From Paramyrothecium sp. XJ0827 (lineage: Eukaryota > Ascomycota > Sordariomycetes > Hypocreales > Stachybotryaceae), in the NCBI GenBank assembly GCA_020881915.1, contig JAJFPB010000004.1, forward strand, positions 2,232,001 to 2,296,000: DNA of 64,000 nucleotides. Reading direction: 5' to 3'. The position numbers were made by a program, and so were the translations under genes. The notes under the pieces were generated by a model. That model searched no databases and was not told the DNA's origin. It saw only the letters and a program-made list of their open reading frames with translations. The first letter of the stretch is position 1. Each line of letters begins with the position of its first letter. This document shows positions 1 through 9,738 of this stretch, piece after piece.

Positions 1-748
1 GCCAATGCGCAAGTTGTTCATCAGAGCACGAAAACATCGCACTGCAGAGATTGCTCGGCTCAAAGCCAACCCAGAGGAGGCCCGACGACTGGACTTTGCT
101 GAACGAGTGAACCCTGCACAAGCCCGATTCGGGCCGGTCCCCGGTACCGAGAACACGATGGAAATAATGAGGGAAAGATGGCGGGCGTTGACCAGGCCAG
201 ATGGAGCTAGTCCTCTGCCCTTCGGTCATCGTAATCGAACTCCTGTTCCGCCCTTTTCTAGCGACGCGGATCCCGTTTCCCAATCAGGATCTCATTTACA
301 GGTGCCACACTCCGCAGGCCATGTCCCAGTCAGTGGTGAAGGCACACTGCCCATGGATCTCTCGAACCGGGCAATTGATCTGGTCGACGATGTCATCTCT
401 CAACCCGCCGTCACCATGTCCGATTTCTGGCCTCTCCAGATGATGTCGAGCGGGACACCTTCGGCTGTGAGCCCCGGCATGGTAGGACCTCAGGCGCCAG
501 TCCAGCACCCGCTCCACACTCAAAGCCATATACAGCCCCTGAGCGGAGCGGTACTCAATCAACAAGGCATGCAAATACCAGGTGACGACAGCTCTGCAGC
601 ATTTATGTGGAGCGAATATTCCTTAGCCAATGCGAATGCAAAATTTGATGCAGCAGCATTTGAAGACACGGACATGCTTGGAGAGAATTTCGACTGGCAA
701 GACTGGAGTCAAAGTATTCGGGGTCTAGAAATGGGAAGTGCTCCTTAG
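1..748 (+). CDS. C-terminal part of a fungal transcription-factor-like protein (cut by left edge)
   Basis: The frame is open to the left edge and stops at 748, giving about 248 residues. It begins with a basic stretch, then a long Ser/Pro/Gln-rich low-complexity region. It ends in an acidic, aromatic tail (motif NFDWQDW near residue 228). Such a tail closes many fungal Zn(II)2Cys6 or fungal-specific transcription factors, where it acts as an activation region. No DNA-binding domain lies inside the window, so the family assignment is an inference from composition and the tail only. The gene converges on the Nudix gene, whose 3' end lies 365 bp downstream. Confidence 0.6.
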   Translation, partial: PMRKLFIRARKHRTAEIARLKANPEEARRLDFAERVNPAQARFGPVPGTENTMEIMRERWRALTRPDGASPLPFGHRNRTPVPPFSSDADPVSQSGSHLQVPHSAGHVPVSGEGTLPMDLSNRAIDLVDDVISQPAVTMSDFWPLQMMSSGTPSAVSPGMVGPQAPVQHPLHTQSHIQPLSGAVLNQQGMQIPGDDSSAAFMWSEYSLANANAKFDAAAFEDTDMLGENFDWQDWSQSIRGLEMGSAP

Positions 749-1113
749 GTGTCGCTCTCTTTGAGGCCAAGTTCAGCCTCGGACAGGCACAGCCGCTCTT
801 TGGAAATGGAGTAATGTGTACGTCTTCAGATGCTTAACTGCATCGTTGAAATGATGGGATGATAAAAAACAATATGCGAGGCCAAGTAATACACGTACCG
901 GAAGAAGTTTTGGACGAATTGGCGGTCATTTTGAATAGCAGTTGCCTAATCTTACCTCGGGTATCTCGAGACATGCATCAGTGATCGCGTAGGCTCTTAG
1001 GGCTCTCTACATGAATGGCTGAAGCTTTTGAGGTAACGCCCCGCCAGGGAAAATGGTATGTATGCTGAGTCGCCGGCACCGCTGTTTGAAAACTACAGAC
1101 GCCTCGCGTCCTG
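749..1113. other. Convergent 3' intergenic region
   Basis: This separates the ends of the transcription-factor-like gene (+) and the Nudix gene (-). It is AT-richer than the flanking coding DNA and presumably holds both 3' UTRs. No other feature was seen. Confidence 0.6.
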
Positions 1114-2208
1114 CTATATCTTGCTACCGCCTGCCTTGAACTTTCGCTCCTCTTCCAGGACATCCTCCCTCTTGCGGATCTCCACCTCGGACGGACCGCC
1201 CTTGGCGAACCTCACCAGCGCGACGTGCTCCCAGTCGCCGCCGCGGTCCGAGCCCTTCAGCTCCGGCCCGGGCTTGTCGAGGCCCAGCACGACGCGACCG
1301 TCGCTGCCGCGGACGAACAGGTTGTGCGGGCTCATGACCTTGTCGGCCCAGGGGATGCTCGACGTGCCGTGCTCCCGGGCTTTGGTCGACTCCGCCGTGG
1401 GCGTGGCGCGCAGGAACGCGAGGAGCGCCTCGCGCTGGGACTCGCGGTGGCGCCGCGCGGCGGCCGCGTCGCCGGCGGGGGCCGGCGTGAAGAACCGCGC
1501 CAGGTGGTGCAGCAGGTACGCCTGCGGGGGGAAGAGGATGATGTCGCCGGCGGCGAGGCGGCGGAGGAACGTCTGCGGGGAGCCGAAGGTGGCGGCCGTG
1601 TGCTCGACGCCGTTGTCCGGCGTGGCGATGAGCATCTCCGAGGGCGGCGCGTCCGCCTGCGCGAGGGGCAGCATGTAGACGTACATCTGCGTGGTGAACC
1701 TCTTGGGGACGTTGGTCGGGGTCAGCCACCTCGTGAACGGCACCAGGCCGTCCGTGTCGGGGACGCCGCCGAGCGACCGCACCCAGTCGCCGAAGCGGAC
1801 CTCGTTGCCGTGGATGCGCCGCCTCGCGGCGTCGCGCTCCTCGCCGGCGGCCACGTTGAAGAGCTCGCCGCGGCGCTTGGCGAGCAGGATGCCCGTCTCC
1901 TCGAAGCACTCGCGCACGGCGCCGAGGCGGTAGGCGGGCCCGTCGCGGTGCCGGGCCGGGTCCTCGGGGCCGGGGATGTCGCCGTCATGGAAGGCGTCGA
2001 GGTTCCCGCCGGGGAAGACGTGCGCCGAGGCGAAGGACGTGGACGTCTGCACGCGGTGGAGGAGCAGGACCTCGTTGGTGGGGGACACGAGGACGATGGA
2101 GGAGCTGGGCCGGGGCACGCTGGGCACCGGCCGCTTGGCTGGCGTCTTGGTGGTCGAGGGTGAGGAAGAGGAAGAGGAAGAGGAACGGCGCGGCTGCGAC
2201 GAAGACAT
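1114..2208 (-). CDS. NUDT19-like Nudix hydrolase, probably peroxisomal
   Basis: A 364-residue protein of the Nudix superfamily. An N-terminal Ser-run linker (residues 1-20) is followed by the Nudix fold. The Nudix helix is visible as FPGGNLD (about 66-71) and, after an insertion, REcFEETGIL (99-108); such an insertion within the Nudix box is typical of the NUDT19/RP2p branch, whose members split CoA and acyl-CoA in peroxisomes. The protein ends in Ser-Lys-Ile, a plausible type 1 peroxisomal targeting signal. The start chosen is the ATG at 2208. The frame remains open to an ATG at 2319, adding 37 residues with arginines and no acidic residue, which could be a mitochondrial presequence. GC content is very high. 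Substrate (CoA derivatives) is inferred from family. Confidence 0.85.
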   Translation of the reverse strand: MSSSQPRRSSSSSSSSPSTTKTPAKRPVPSVPRPSSSIVLVSPTNEVLLLHRVQTSTSFASAHVFPGGNLDAFHDGDIPGPEDPARHRDGPAYRLGAVRECFEETGILLAKRRGELFNVAAGEERDAARRRIHGNEVRFGDWVRSLGGVPDTDGLVPFTRWLTPTNVPKRFTTQMYVYMLPLAQADAPPSEMLIATPDNGVEHTAATFGSPQTFLRRLAAGDIILFPPQAYLLHHLARFFTPAPAGDAAAARRHRESQREALLAFLRATPTAESTKAREHGTSSIPWADKVMSPHNLFVRGSDGRVVLGLDKPGPELKGSDRGGDWEHVALVRFAKGGPSEVEIRKREDVLEEERKFKAGGSKI

Positions 2209-2743
2209 GGCGACGGTGATGTTGTGAATGGGACTCAGAGGCGCGGTTGGGATGCGTGGCCCGGTTCTAGCACCAGCGGCGATGGCAAACAGACGTCCTG
2301 GGCCTGCTCCCCTCATCACCTTACGGACAACGGATACTGGACTGCAGGTGATCCTATTAAGCTTGAATCAAGGATAGCGCCCTGGCCGCGCATATCATGG
2401 TCGGAACCGACGCCGCATACGCAGTGCCTCGTTTCAACCGTGTACAGCCGAGGCTCACGGATTCGGCGCTAAGAAGTTCCCATGCGGCACCACGCTGCCG
2501 CCCCCCGGTGGGCCTGATTTTCCCCACACCATCCGGCCGGATGTTTCATTGTGCGCTTAACTTTATTGAGCCTTCTGGGTGAAATAAGACGTGGTTAAAA
2601 AATGATGATATTCAAACAAGTCTTTCAAAGGGTATAAAATCGTGAATCCGTTGTTCCCATGACATAGTGGCTGAAAACGCCAATCCCAGCACCTATTTCG
2701 CCGTGCGCCCTTGTCCCTCATTGAAAACCTTATGTAGAAAACA
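2209..2743. other. Intergenic region between Nudix and SLX4 genes
   Basis: This is upstream sequence of the Nudix gene and the 3' flank of SLX4, both on the minus strand. The first 110 bp could encode the optional N-terminal extension of the Nudix protein. No other feature was seen. Confidence 0.5.
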
Positions 2744-5437
2744 TCAAAACCTCTTTCTTTCCTTTCCACGGAGGTTCACCTTCCATAGGCAGCATATACT
2801 CTTGGATTCGCACCACTGCTTGACTTCACCTGGGTTGACCTCGCCGTCGAACCCTACCCGAGTCAATTGACCAGAGTTGAGCCAGGCGCTCAGGTCTTCC
2901 AGCACGATGGGATCATACATGAGGATCTTTTCGTGCCATGAGGGATTTTTAGGGTCTGTTGTCCTAGGTGCTGTTGTGACTGCTTTTGTTACAAAGTTAA
3001 AGAGAGCTCCTTGGTCGTCTGTGGCCGCTGGCGCCAACGACAAGTCTGTATCCTCATGCACAGACATGGAAAGATCAACCGCTACGGGAGAGGAGAAGGT
3101 AGGATCCGGCGATAAGCTGGGTGACGTAGAAAAGTCGTCTACACCATCGGATGCCGAGTCTGGTATCTCGATCACAAGACCCGGCGATTTTGACCTCCGC
3201 CCAGGTCGAGGGGTTGATGGGGCTGTTGGAGGCGACTTCGTTGCTTTCGCAACCGGCGCAGCACGTTTCGAAGACGTAGCATTCTTTGACGTAGCTTTGG
3301 CTCGTAATGGCTTGGTAGGGGTGCTGAGATCCTTCCTCGGCCTGCCACGCGGTCTCTTTGGAGATGGCGGGGGCTGAGCGGAGGGCGGCGGCTCTTGCTC
3401 TTCCAGATCACCGACACTGTTCAGCCGCCGCGAGTCTTCGTTATCATTGGAATCTTGAGCCTTTCCGATAGAGTGCTTTGTTGTTACAGTCTTCGTCTTC
3501 GACGCCTTACGCGTGGTTGTGGTTGATTTCTGCCTAAGTTGGTTTTGACCCATCCGTACCTTACTCTCCCAACACTGGTCAAGAAGCGCAATCATGGCAG
3601 TACGCCGTTTGACTGGTTTGAAACCGTACGACTTTATTTCTTTGGAAAGCTGCGCATCGGTGCATAGCTCAAACTTTGGCCTGCAGGGTTCGTCTGGGAG
3701 TAGTGGTTCTGAGACCGAAGTCTCCTCTGTGGTCATGGCATTGACCATGGTATCTTGGACTGCTGTCCTAGGCTGCTCGCTAGTGTTGGCCTGAGCAACG
3801 ACCGGCACAAACGCATCGTGTCTGTTCGTTTCAGCAGCTTTGGGTGCAGGAGATGGCAAGATATCGGACAGGTTCACAAATGAGTCATCATTGGCCTGCA
3901 CAGTGCCAGAGCCAGTTGCGTTCGCACCCTCTCTTTCGCTTTTCCGATAACCAAACGGATCGCTCTCATCAACCAAGGGCGGTAGCTCCGGTGAATTTCC
4001 CGCTAGATCGATGACCTCTAGGTCAAGAAGATCGCCTTCAGGATCACGAGCCCCCGCGTCCCATAGCTTGGGACGTTGGTCGGGAGGTTCGATCGCGTCA
4101 CTGTTGATAGGCGTAACGAAATCCCCAGAATCATGGCAATTCGATGTCTGCATGGCAATCTGGAGGTCCCGAAGGAATGTTGGCGACTGCTCTCTGGCCA
4201 ATTGGCTTGACGTTCCGAACACAAAGTCTTGGTTGGCAACCTGCTTCAACGCTGCCCGTGGTGAGAGGAGGATTGGCTTCGGAGGCGGAGCTATCTTTTT
4301 CGAAGCCTTGACCGTCTTCTTTCGTGGTTTCTTTGGCTTGCTGCTTGCGTCTTCTTGGGGTATAGGCGCCTTGCCGTCAGCCGGAAAATAATCCAACAGG
4401 GAGGCTGAAGGTGGCGCGTTATCAGGCTGGGTTGGCGTTTTGTAAGCTGCAGTAGCCAGACCCGTGATAGTTCTTGGCTTCTTCTTCGGAGCTTTACGCT
4501 TGGGAGCCGGCTTCTCAGGCACTTCAGCAGCCTCTGCTGGCTTTGTTTCTACCGCAGACTTTACAGGGACGAGCTCAATTAGCTTCCTCTTCTTGACAAC
4601 GGTATAGGTTATTTTTTTCGCCGGCTCTTCACCAGAATTCACAGCCTCTTTACATCCATACGTTTCGGATAAGGATCGAAAGACCGTCGCTTTTTGCCAG
4701 TCACTTGGCGACCCATCTGCGTCTTGGGGTGAAGACTTGAGCTCGACAAAGGTCTTGTTTGTTGGTGGTGTCCAATTCGATTTACGGGTCATTGCTGGTT
4801 CCAAATGAAGTGGCTCGATTGCGTTTTCGATTCCTTTATTTATCGGCTTAGAAGAAGGCGCGGGCTCTGCAGCTTGTTCGCTCGGATGCTGCGCCTTTAG
4901 CTCTAGTATTACCGAGGGTCTTGCACCCAACGCCGTGTCTGCGCCGCATCTTGTGACCTTGGAATCTGCGTGTGAAGTCTTGATTTTGTATTTCTTCCAC
5001 GGTTTGTCTGGGTCTGTCGACGACGGTGAAGTAGAACCACTGTCGGCCGGCTTGTGTGCAGTTCGGGTTTCCGCAGATGGATAGCGACGCACCTCTGAGG
5101 TGACCTCCACAACCGATGGAGAGCTGGCATGTCGATCATCGCTTTTGAGTTTCGGCGTCGCATTGACCGGCCTTGAGGTTGCTGTTTGCCGGGTCTCAGG
5201 GTATGTCTGCGACCGTGTCTGTGTCTGGTGCCAATAAGCCGAGCGACTTTGCGTCAACGAGGTTAAATCGTCCGGGATGGTCTCGGGATCTTGGATGAGG
5301 GGTACGGCCTCCGCACGGGTCGCCTGCGACAAGATGTTTTGCAGCGAGGGTAGGTCTGGCGACGACGGAGCGTTGTCCTTCGAAGCCCTCCTTGCTACAC
5401 AAAGAGGCGAAGACCGAAACACTTTAGGAGACGCCAT
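2744..5437 (-). CDS. SLX4: Structure-specific endonuclease subunit SLX4
   Basis: An 897-residue regulatory scaffold of the SLX1-SLX4 nuclease, which cuts branched DNA (5' flaps, replication forks, Holliday junctions) in the nucleus. The diagnostic part is the conserved C-terminal domain (about 828-897), starting near NPSWHEKILMYDPI and ending LRGKERKRF; in the family it binds SLX1. A second conserved helical block lies around 590-630 (LSKEIKSYGFKPVKRRTAM). Between them are an AT-hook-like RPRGRPRK (about 696) and a SUMO-interacting-type VIEIPDSASD (about 754). The rest is disordered, Lys/Pro/Ser-rich with several nuclear-localisation-type clusters. The ATG at 5437 (MASPKVFRSSPL) is preferred because fungal SLX4 proteins open this way; an in-frame ATG at 5551 would add 38 residues. 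The gene appears intronless. It is divergent from RPS21 across 389 bp. Confidence 0.93.
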   Translation of the reverse strand: MASPKVFRSSPLCVARRASKDNAPSSPDLPSLQNILSQATRAEAVPLIQDPETIPDDLTSLTQSRSAYWHQTQTRSQTYPETRQTATSRPVNATPKLKSDDRHASSPSVVEVTSEVRRYPSAETRTAHKPADSGSTSPSSTDPDKPWKKYKIKTSHADSKVTRCGADTALGARPSVILELKAQHPSEQAAEPAPSSKPINKGIENAIEPLHLEPAMTRKSNWTPPTNKTFVELKSSPQDADGSPSDWQKATVFRSLSETYGCKEAVNSGEEPAKKITYTVVKKRKLIELVPVKSAVETKPAEAAEVPEKPAPKRKAPKKKPRTITGLATAAYKTPTQPDNAPPSASLLDYFPADGKAPIPQEDASSKPKKPRKKTVKASKKIAPPPKPILLSPRAALKQVANQDFVFGTSSQLAREQSPTFLRDLQIAMQTSNCHDSGDFVTPINSDAIEPPDQRPKLWDAGARDPEGDLLDLEVIDLAGNSPELPPLVDESDPFGYRKSEREGANATGSGTVQANDDSFVNLSDILPSPAPKAAETNRHDAFVPVVAQANTSEQPRTAVQDTMVNAMTTEETSVSEPLLPDEPCRPKFELCTDAQLSKEIKSYGFKPVKRRTAMIALLDQCWESKVRMGQNQLRQKSTTTTRKASKTKTVTTKHSIGKAQDSNDNEDSRRLNSVGDLEEQEPPPSAQPPPSPKRPRGRPRKDLSTPTKPLRAKATSKNATSSKRAAPVAKATKSPPTAPSTPRPGRRSKSPGLVIEIPDSASDGVDDFSTSPSLSPDPTFSSPVAVDLSMSVHEDTDLSLAPAATDDQGALFNFVTKAVTTAPRTTDPKNPSWHEKILMYDPIVLEDLSAWLNSGQLTRVGFDGEVNPGEVKQWCESKSICCLWKVNLRGKERKRF

Positions 5438-5826
5438 GACGGCGAAGAAGCACCGCCGAGCGCGAGAGGCGCATCTCAATGTCGGAAGTTTCGATGCGAA
5501 TGCAGGCACGGGGAAGAGTTTGGAGTGAATGGTAGCCGAGAGGCCGTGCATTGCCCATCACGGCAATTCGAGGCAAGTGGGAACAACGGGACGTGGCGGA
5601 CGGTATCTCAGATCGCCACTAACGCCAGCGCCCAAAGCGGCGTGGGGCGGTCGCGACCTGCACACGAAGTCAGCTGGGTGGTCACATGACACACAAAAGC
5701 CCTCCCCCCACGAAAAAACTAGGGCAAATTTGAGGTCACACTTCCGAATCCCACTGCGACGACCTCATCCCACACTCGAACCTCTCACCTGCCCACCGCC
5801 AAAACAACCCTCCCAACACCGTCAAA
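5438..5826. promoter_or_regulatory. Shared divergent promoter of SLX4 and RPS21
   Basis: A 389-bp interval separates the two start codons, so a DNA repair scaffold and a highly expressed ribosomal protein gene share one regulatory region. The RPS21 side is pyrimidine-rich just before the ATG. Specific binding sites were not assigned. Confidence 0.6.
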
Positions 5827-6153
5827 ATGGAGAACGACCGTGGTGAGATCGTGGACCTGTATGCGATTCCCTCCGTGCCGTTGCGAAAACGAGTAGAATA
5901 CTGAAACTTTTCCCCGTCCAGCTACGTCCCCCGCAAGTGCAGCGCCACCAACCGCATCATCAAGGCCAAGGACCACGGCTCCGTCCAGATTTCCATCGCC
6001 AAGGTCGACGAGAACGGCCGCGCCGTCCCCGGCGAGAACCACGTCTACGCCCTCTGCGGCTTCGTCCGCGCCATGGGCGAGAGCGACGATGCCATGAACC
6101 GCCTGGCCCAGCGCGACGGCCTGGTCAAGAGCGTCTGGAGCGCCCAGCGATAA
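5827..6153 (+). CDS. RPS21: 40S ribosomal protein S21 (eS21)
   Basis: Two exons, 5827-5858 and 5922-6153, joined over a 63-bp GT-AG intron (5859-5921), give 87 residues, the usual size of eS21. The start [20 protein letters not shown], the middle [15 protein letters not shown] and the end [11 protein letters not shown] match the family closely. eS21 is a small-subunit protein needed for late 18S rRNA maturation and ribosome assembly. The intron sits after codon 10, an early-intron layout common for ribosomal protein genes. Codon use is strongly biased to C or G in the third position, as expected for a highly expressed gene. Confidence 0.97.
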
Positions 6154-6681
6154 GCATAGACAAAAATTTGACGACACCATCGGAAAAAGGTACATAATCG
6201 GCTCGCGAAGGAGATGCAGACAGCCGCACTTTTGCCAGTTCGCGTGCTGACCTGAGTGACCAGGGACTGGTCCGGGCATGAAAGGGCATGGGTGGAACTA
6301 GAGTTGGCTGCATCTAGCAATTCCAATTCGTGGCGTTCGGCTCGATTTTCGACGCAAAAATTCATGACGATGCTTCGACCTCCTTTTTTTTTCTCGATCT
6401 CATGCGACGTGATGGTAAAACTATTGTGACATGTCTCCTCCCGGCTAGCGAAGTTTCCTCGGATTGACTCTTCGGGGTCATGCCGTGACCGAGGACTCTG
6501 GGGCTACTGTGATAGTCTCCGTGCCGCAGATTGAACGGCCTTTTAAAAAGCTGTGGCGGTTAAGTTCGCTCGCCAGAGTACAGATACGGGTCAGACATGC
6601 AGTGTGCAAAATTTTACGGTGAATCAGGGTTACTGCTGGCTAGGATTGGTATGACGATACTCGCAGACAATACAACCTTGG
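6154..6681. other. Convergent 3' region between RPS21 and photolyase
   Basis: It holds the 3' flanks of two converging genes. Short T-rich runs occur near 6383-6393. No gene is supported. Confidence 0.5.
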
Positions 6682-8623
6682 TTACTTTCCGCTCTCGATG
6701 CCTTCCTTGTATGCGCTCAACGCCCGTTCCCTGCTGCCTTTGTGCTCGACTATTGGCTCTGGATATCCATTTTTCTTTGCCTTGTTCCCTGCGCCGCGAG
6801 CATACGGCGCATGGATGGCTTTGCCTTCGATGTCCCTCAGCTCGGGCACCCACTTGCGGATGTACTCGCCATTGGCGTCGAACTTCTCGCTCTGGAGCAG
6901 GGGATTGAAGATGCGAAAGTAGGGTTGTGGATCAACACCTACGCTGGCGCTGAAGCCCCAGCCTCCGTTGTTGCTGGCGAAGTCGCCGTCGATCAAGTGG
7001 TGCATGAAGTATTGCTCGCCTTTCCTCCAGTCGATGAGCAAATCTTTGGACAGGAATGAAGCGACAATCATTCGGCAGCGGTTGTGCATGTAGCCCATGT
7101 TGTTCAATTGACGCATGGCGGCATCCACAATGGGAAAGCCGGTTCGGCCTTCGCACCAGGCCGCAAAGTGTTCCTCATCGTACGACCAAGAGATGTTGGA
7201 ATATTCGGGCTTGAAAGGTTTGTTCATACTGTGAATGTTAGCGCAAGTTACGGACCGATTCCAGAAGCTGCACTTACCAGATATATGGCCAGTGGACAAG
7301 GACGTGCTTGTAGAAGTCACGCCAAGCAACTTCAGCAATCCACCGCTGGATGCCCTCGTGTCCGCCATCCAACTTCTTCGTCTTGTTCCTGTCTCTGGCC
7401 ACACGTACGCAGGTTCTTGCACTGATGGTCCCACTGGATAGATGTACCGAAAGAGATGACGTCGCAATGTTTGCAGGAATGTTTCTCAGGTTGTGATAAT
7501 CTCCAATCTTTTCGTCCAGGAATTTGTTCAGCCGAAGTCTAGCCTCATGTTCTCCGCAGGGCCAATAGGCACGGTAGCGCTTCTTCTCTTCGTCGTTCAG
7601 CCGCTTGTTCTTGGGAGCTTCTGGCACCGGACAATCGAAGAGTTTTTTGAACTTGGTCCGCGTGTCCTTCGGGTTCTGCCCTGGAGGGTCGTAGAATTCC
7701 AGAAGATCGAGATTGGTGTGGATGTGAGCCACCCACGTCCGATACCATGGTGAGTAGACGGCGTACTGGTTTCCAGAACCGCTTTGCAAGTCGCCAGGAG
7801 GAACTACGCAAGTGTCATGCACAACCTCGAATGCTTTGCCGTTTTTAGCCAGATCTCGAATTAGACGAGCCTCGCGTCGGAGCTCATCAACCTCATACTC
7901 CATGTTCGCATAAAGATGGCTTGCCCCCCACTCCTCCATGAGCTCGAGAACACGGCCGGGTAGTTTCTTTCTCTTCTCAACCGTCTCGACATAGAGCGGT
8001 ATGTCCAGCCGAGCCAGGTCGTCTTGCAGGACCTGCAGAGTCCTGAGCATGAAATCCACTCTGACGGCCGAGGTGAGGTGAGCCTCGAAGTCCTGAGGGC
8101 TGATGAGATACATGCAGATGAGCGGAATGCCGGCCTCCTTGGCCATGTCACTAGCCAGGTAGAGAGAACGGTTGTCTGTATGCCGAACGTCCATCCTGAA
8201 CCAGTGGATCACAGCACCCCTAGGTTTTACGGCCTTGCGTTCCTGTGCCGTGTCCTGGAGCGCAGAGATGACCTCCTCGATTGGTCGGGTAATTTCGTTG
8301 TTGTTATACGCACGAGCGCGGGCGTTGCTCATCTCGGGCGGATAGTACTTCCGTAGAACAATGCCATTCTTTTCAGCCTCTTCAGCGAGAGGATGAGGAT
8401 CGTGCAGATTCCTCGAGGGGCTCTCGATCTTGGCCTTCTTGGATTTGGCTCCGTTGACCGGAGGCACCGCGGGCGACTTACGCTTGGCTGGCATTGTAGA
8501 GTATTTGACGGTCTTGGGTGATATCAATCGCGTGAAATTGCTACCTGGATTGGCTCGGAACGGACACAGGAGTTGAGGGAATCGAGAACGCGCTCTGAAG
8601 AGTGAGCCCTGAACGAACTTCAT
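6682..8623 (-). CDS. PHR1: Class I CPD-type DNA photolyase
   Basis: Exons 8623-7278 and 7228-6682, joined over a 49-bp intron (7277-7229), give 630 residues. The join restores WPYICMNKPFKPEY, a conserved stretch of fungal photolyases. The N-terminal alpha/beta domain (HWFRMDVRHTDNRSL) is followed by the helical FAD-binding domain with WRDFYKH, GRTGFPIVDAAMRQL, MHNRCRM and DGDFASNNGGW; the first Asn of SNNGGW matches the residue facing flavin N5 in photolyases. The enzyme uses blue light to split cyclobutane pyrimidine dimers. The first 43 residues hold eight Lys/Arg and no acidic residue, like a mitochondrial presequence. A second in-frame ATG at 8494 starts directly before a lysine-rich nuclear-localisation-type segment, so alternative starts may give mitochondrial and nuclear forms. 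Confidence 0.95.
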
Positions 8624-9738
8624 GGACCTGTGAGGCTTTCAAACTACGAAGTCCCAGTGAAGATGGGCGAGTTGGAGAGGTGCATGGGGGGAGGCGAGGG
8701 CGGTCGTGCTCCGCTGCTAAGGCAGGTCTACGCAGTACCTTATTTGAAATTAATCTAAACGCCAAATCATGTGAACTTTGCCGCGTTTGCAAGCCTTTCC
8801 GTCTCCTTTTGGCGATGGTCGCAGACCCTTCAGGGCGTATTCTCGATTCGGTACACGTCATAAGCTCCCCAAGATCGGGAAAGCCACGCTAGGGCGAGAT
8901 TCAGCGATCCGGTGGCTTGGGATTTTGATCGGGAATGCAGAGTGTGTTCGTGCTAGAAGTGAGCATGCGGTACCGATTGCCGCGCCTTGTCAAGCATGAC
9001 CTGTGCTCCAAATTTCCGGCCAACGAATATACGTTAGTATCCCGATTCGTAGACTTCAAAGAGACTCTTTCTTGGTCGAAATCGTACAATGTCCTGAAGC
9101 CCAGGAAAAGAAGTATGCGTTGGAAACCCGGAAAGGCTACAGTGAGATACTCCAGCCACGGTACGGTACCTTAACCAATTACCGTGCTGTGAATGATGAG
9201 GTAAGCTGCTGCATCGTTGTCTTGCCAGCTGCGCACAGCTGTTGCGGGCAGCCTGTGCCAGACAAGAGTCCCAGTAAACATGCGCTGATGCCTGCTTCAG
9301 TTTGCCTGGCCTCCATAGACGCGTTCTGTTCTTTCAGGCGTTCCCACCTACTTCACCAGCCCATAAAGAGCCATTTGCATTATTTTCTGGGCGGCATCCC
9401 TTCTCCTCTTGTTCGCAGCTCGTCTGTAAAGCTCTTGGCAAACGCTGGGTTACAAATTGTTTACACTACTTTCTGAGGATAGACCTTTTCGCCCTTCCAC
9501 CTTCTCCCTAGGAGCGAACTCAATCCCTCGAGGAGCCCCATCATGTTATAGTATACACGTACCATACTTATGAGGGAGCTGTCGATTATTGGGTGAGGTT
9601 CTTTGTATCTGATGATTCATGTTAAAGCGCATGGGTTTTGCTGTATACTGAGTACCTCGAAAGTCGCTTGCTCCGTCATAGGCACAGAGAAACACAGACC
9701 TTCAACGTATTGCGGTTTCGACGTGGACAACTTGCAAC
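8624..9738. promoter_or_regulatory. Divergent upstream region of photolyase and XLF
   Basis: 1.1 kb between two start codons read outward. No convincing gene lies inside. A GGTACC-rich element (about 9160-9175) resembles others in this window. Confidence 0.45.

Noticed and set aside
1225..2163. 312-codon open frame antisense to the Nudix gene
   Set aside because: A by-product of very high GC; Arg/Gly/Ala-rich with no recognisable fold, while the minus-strand frame has a Nudix box.
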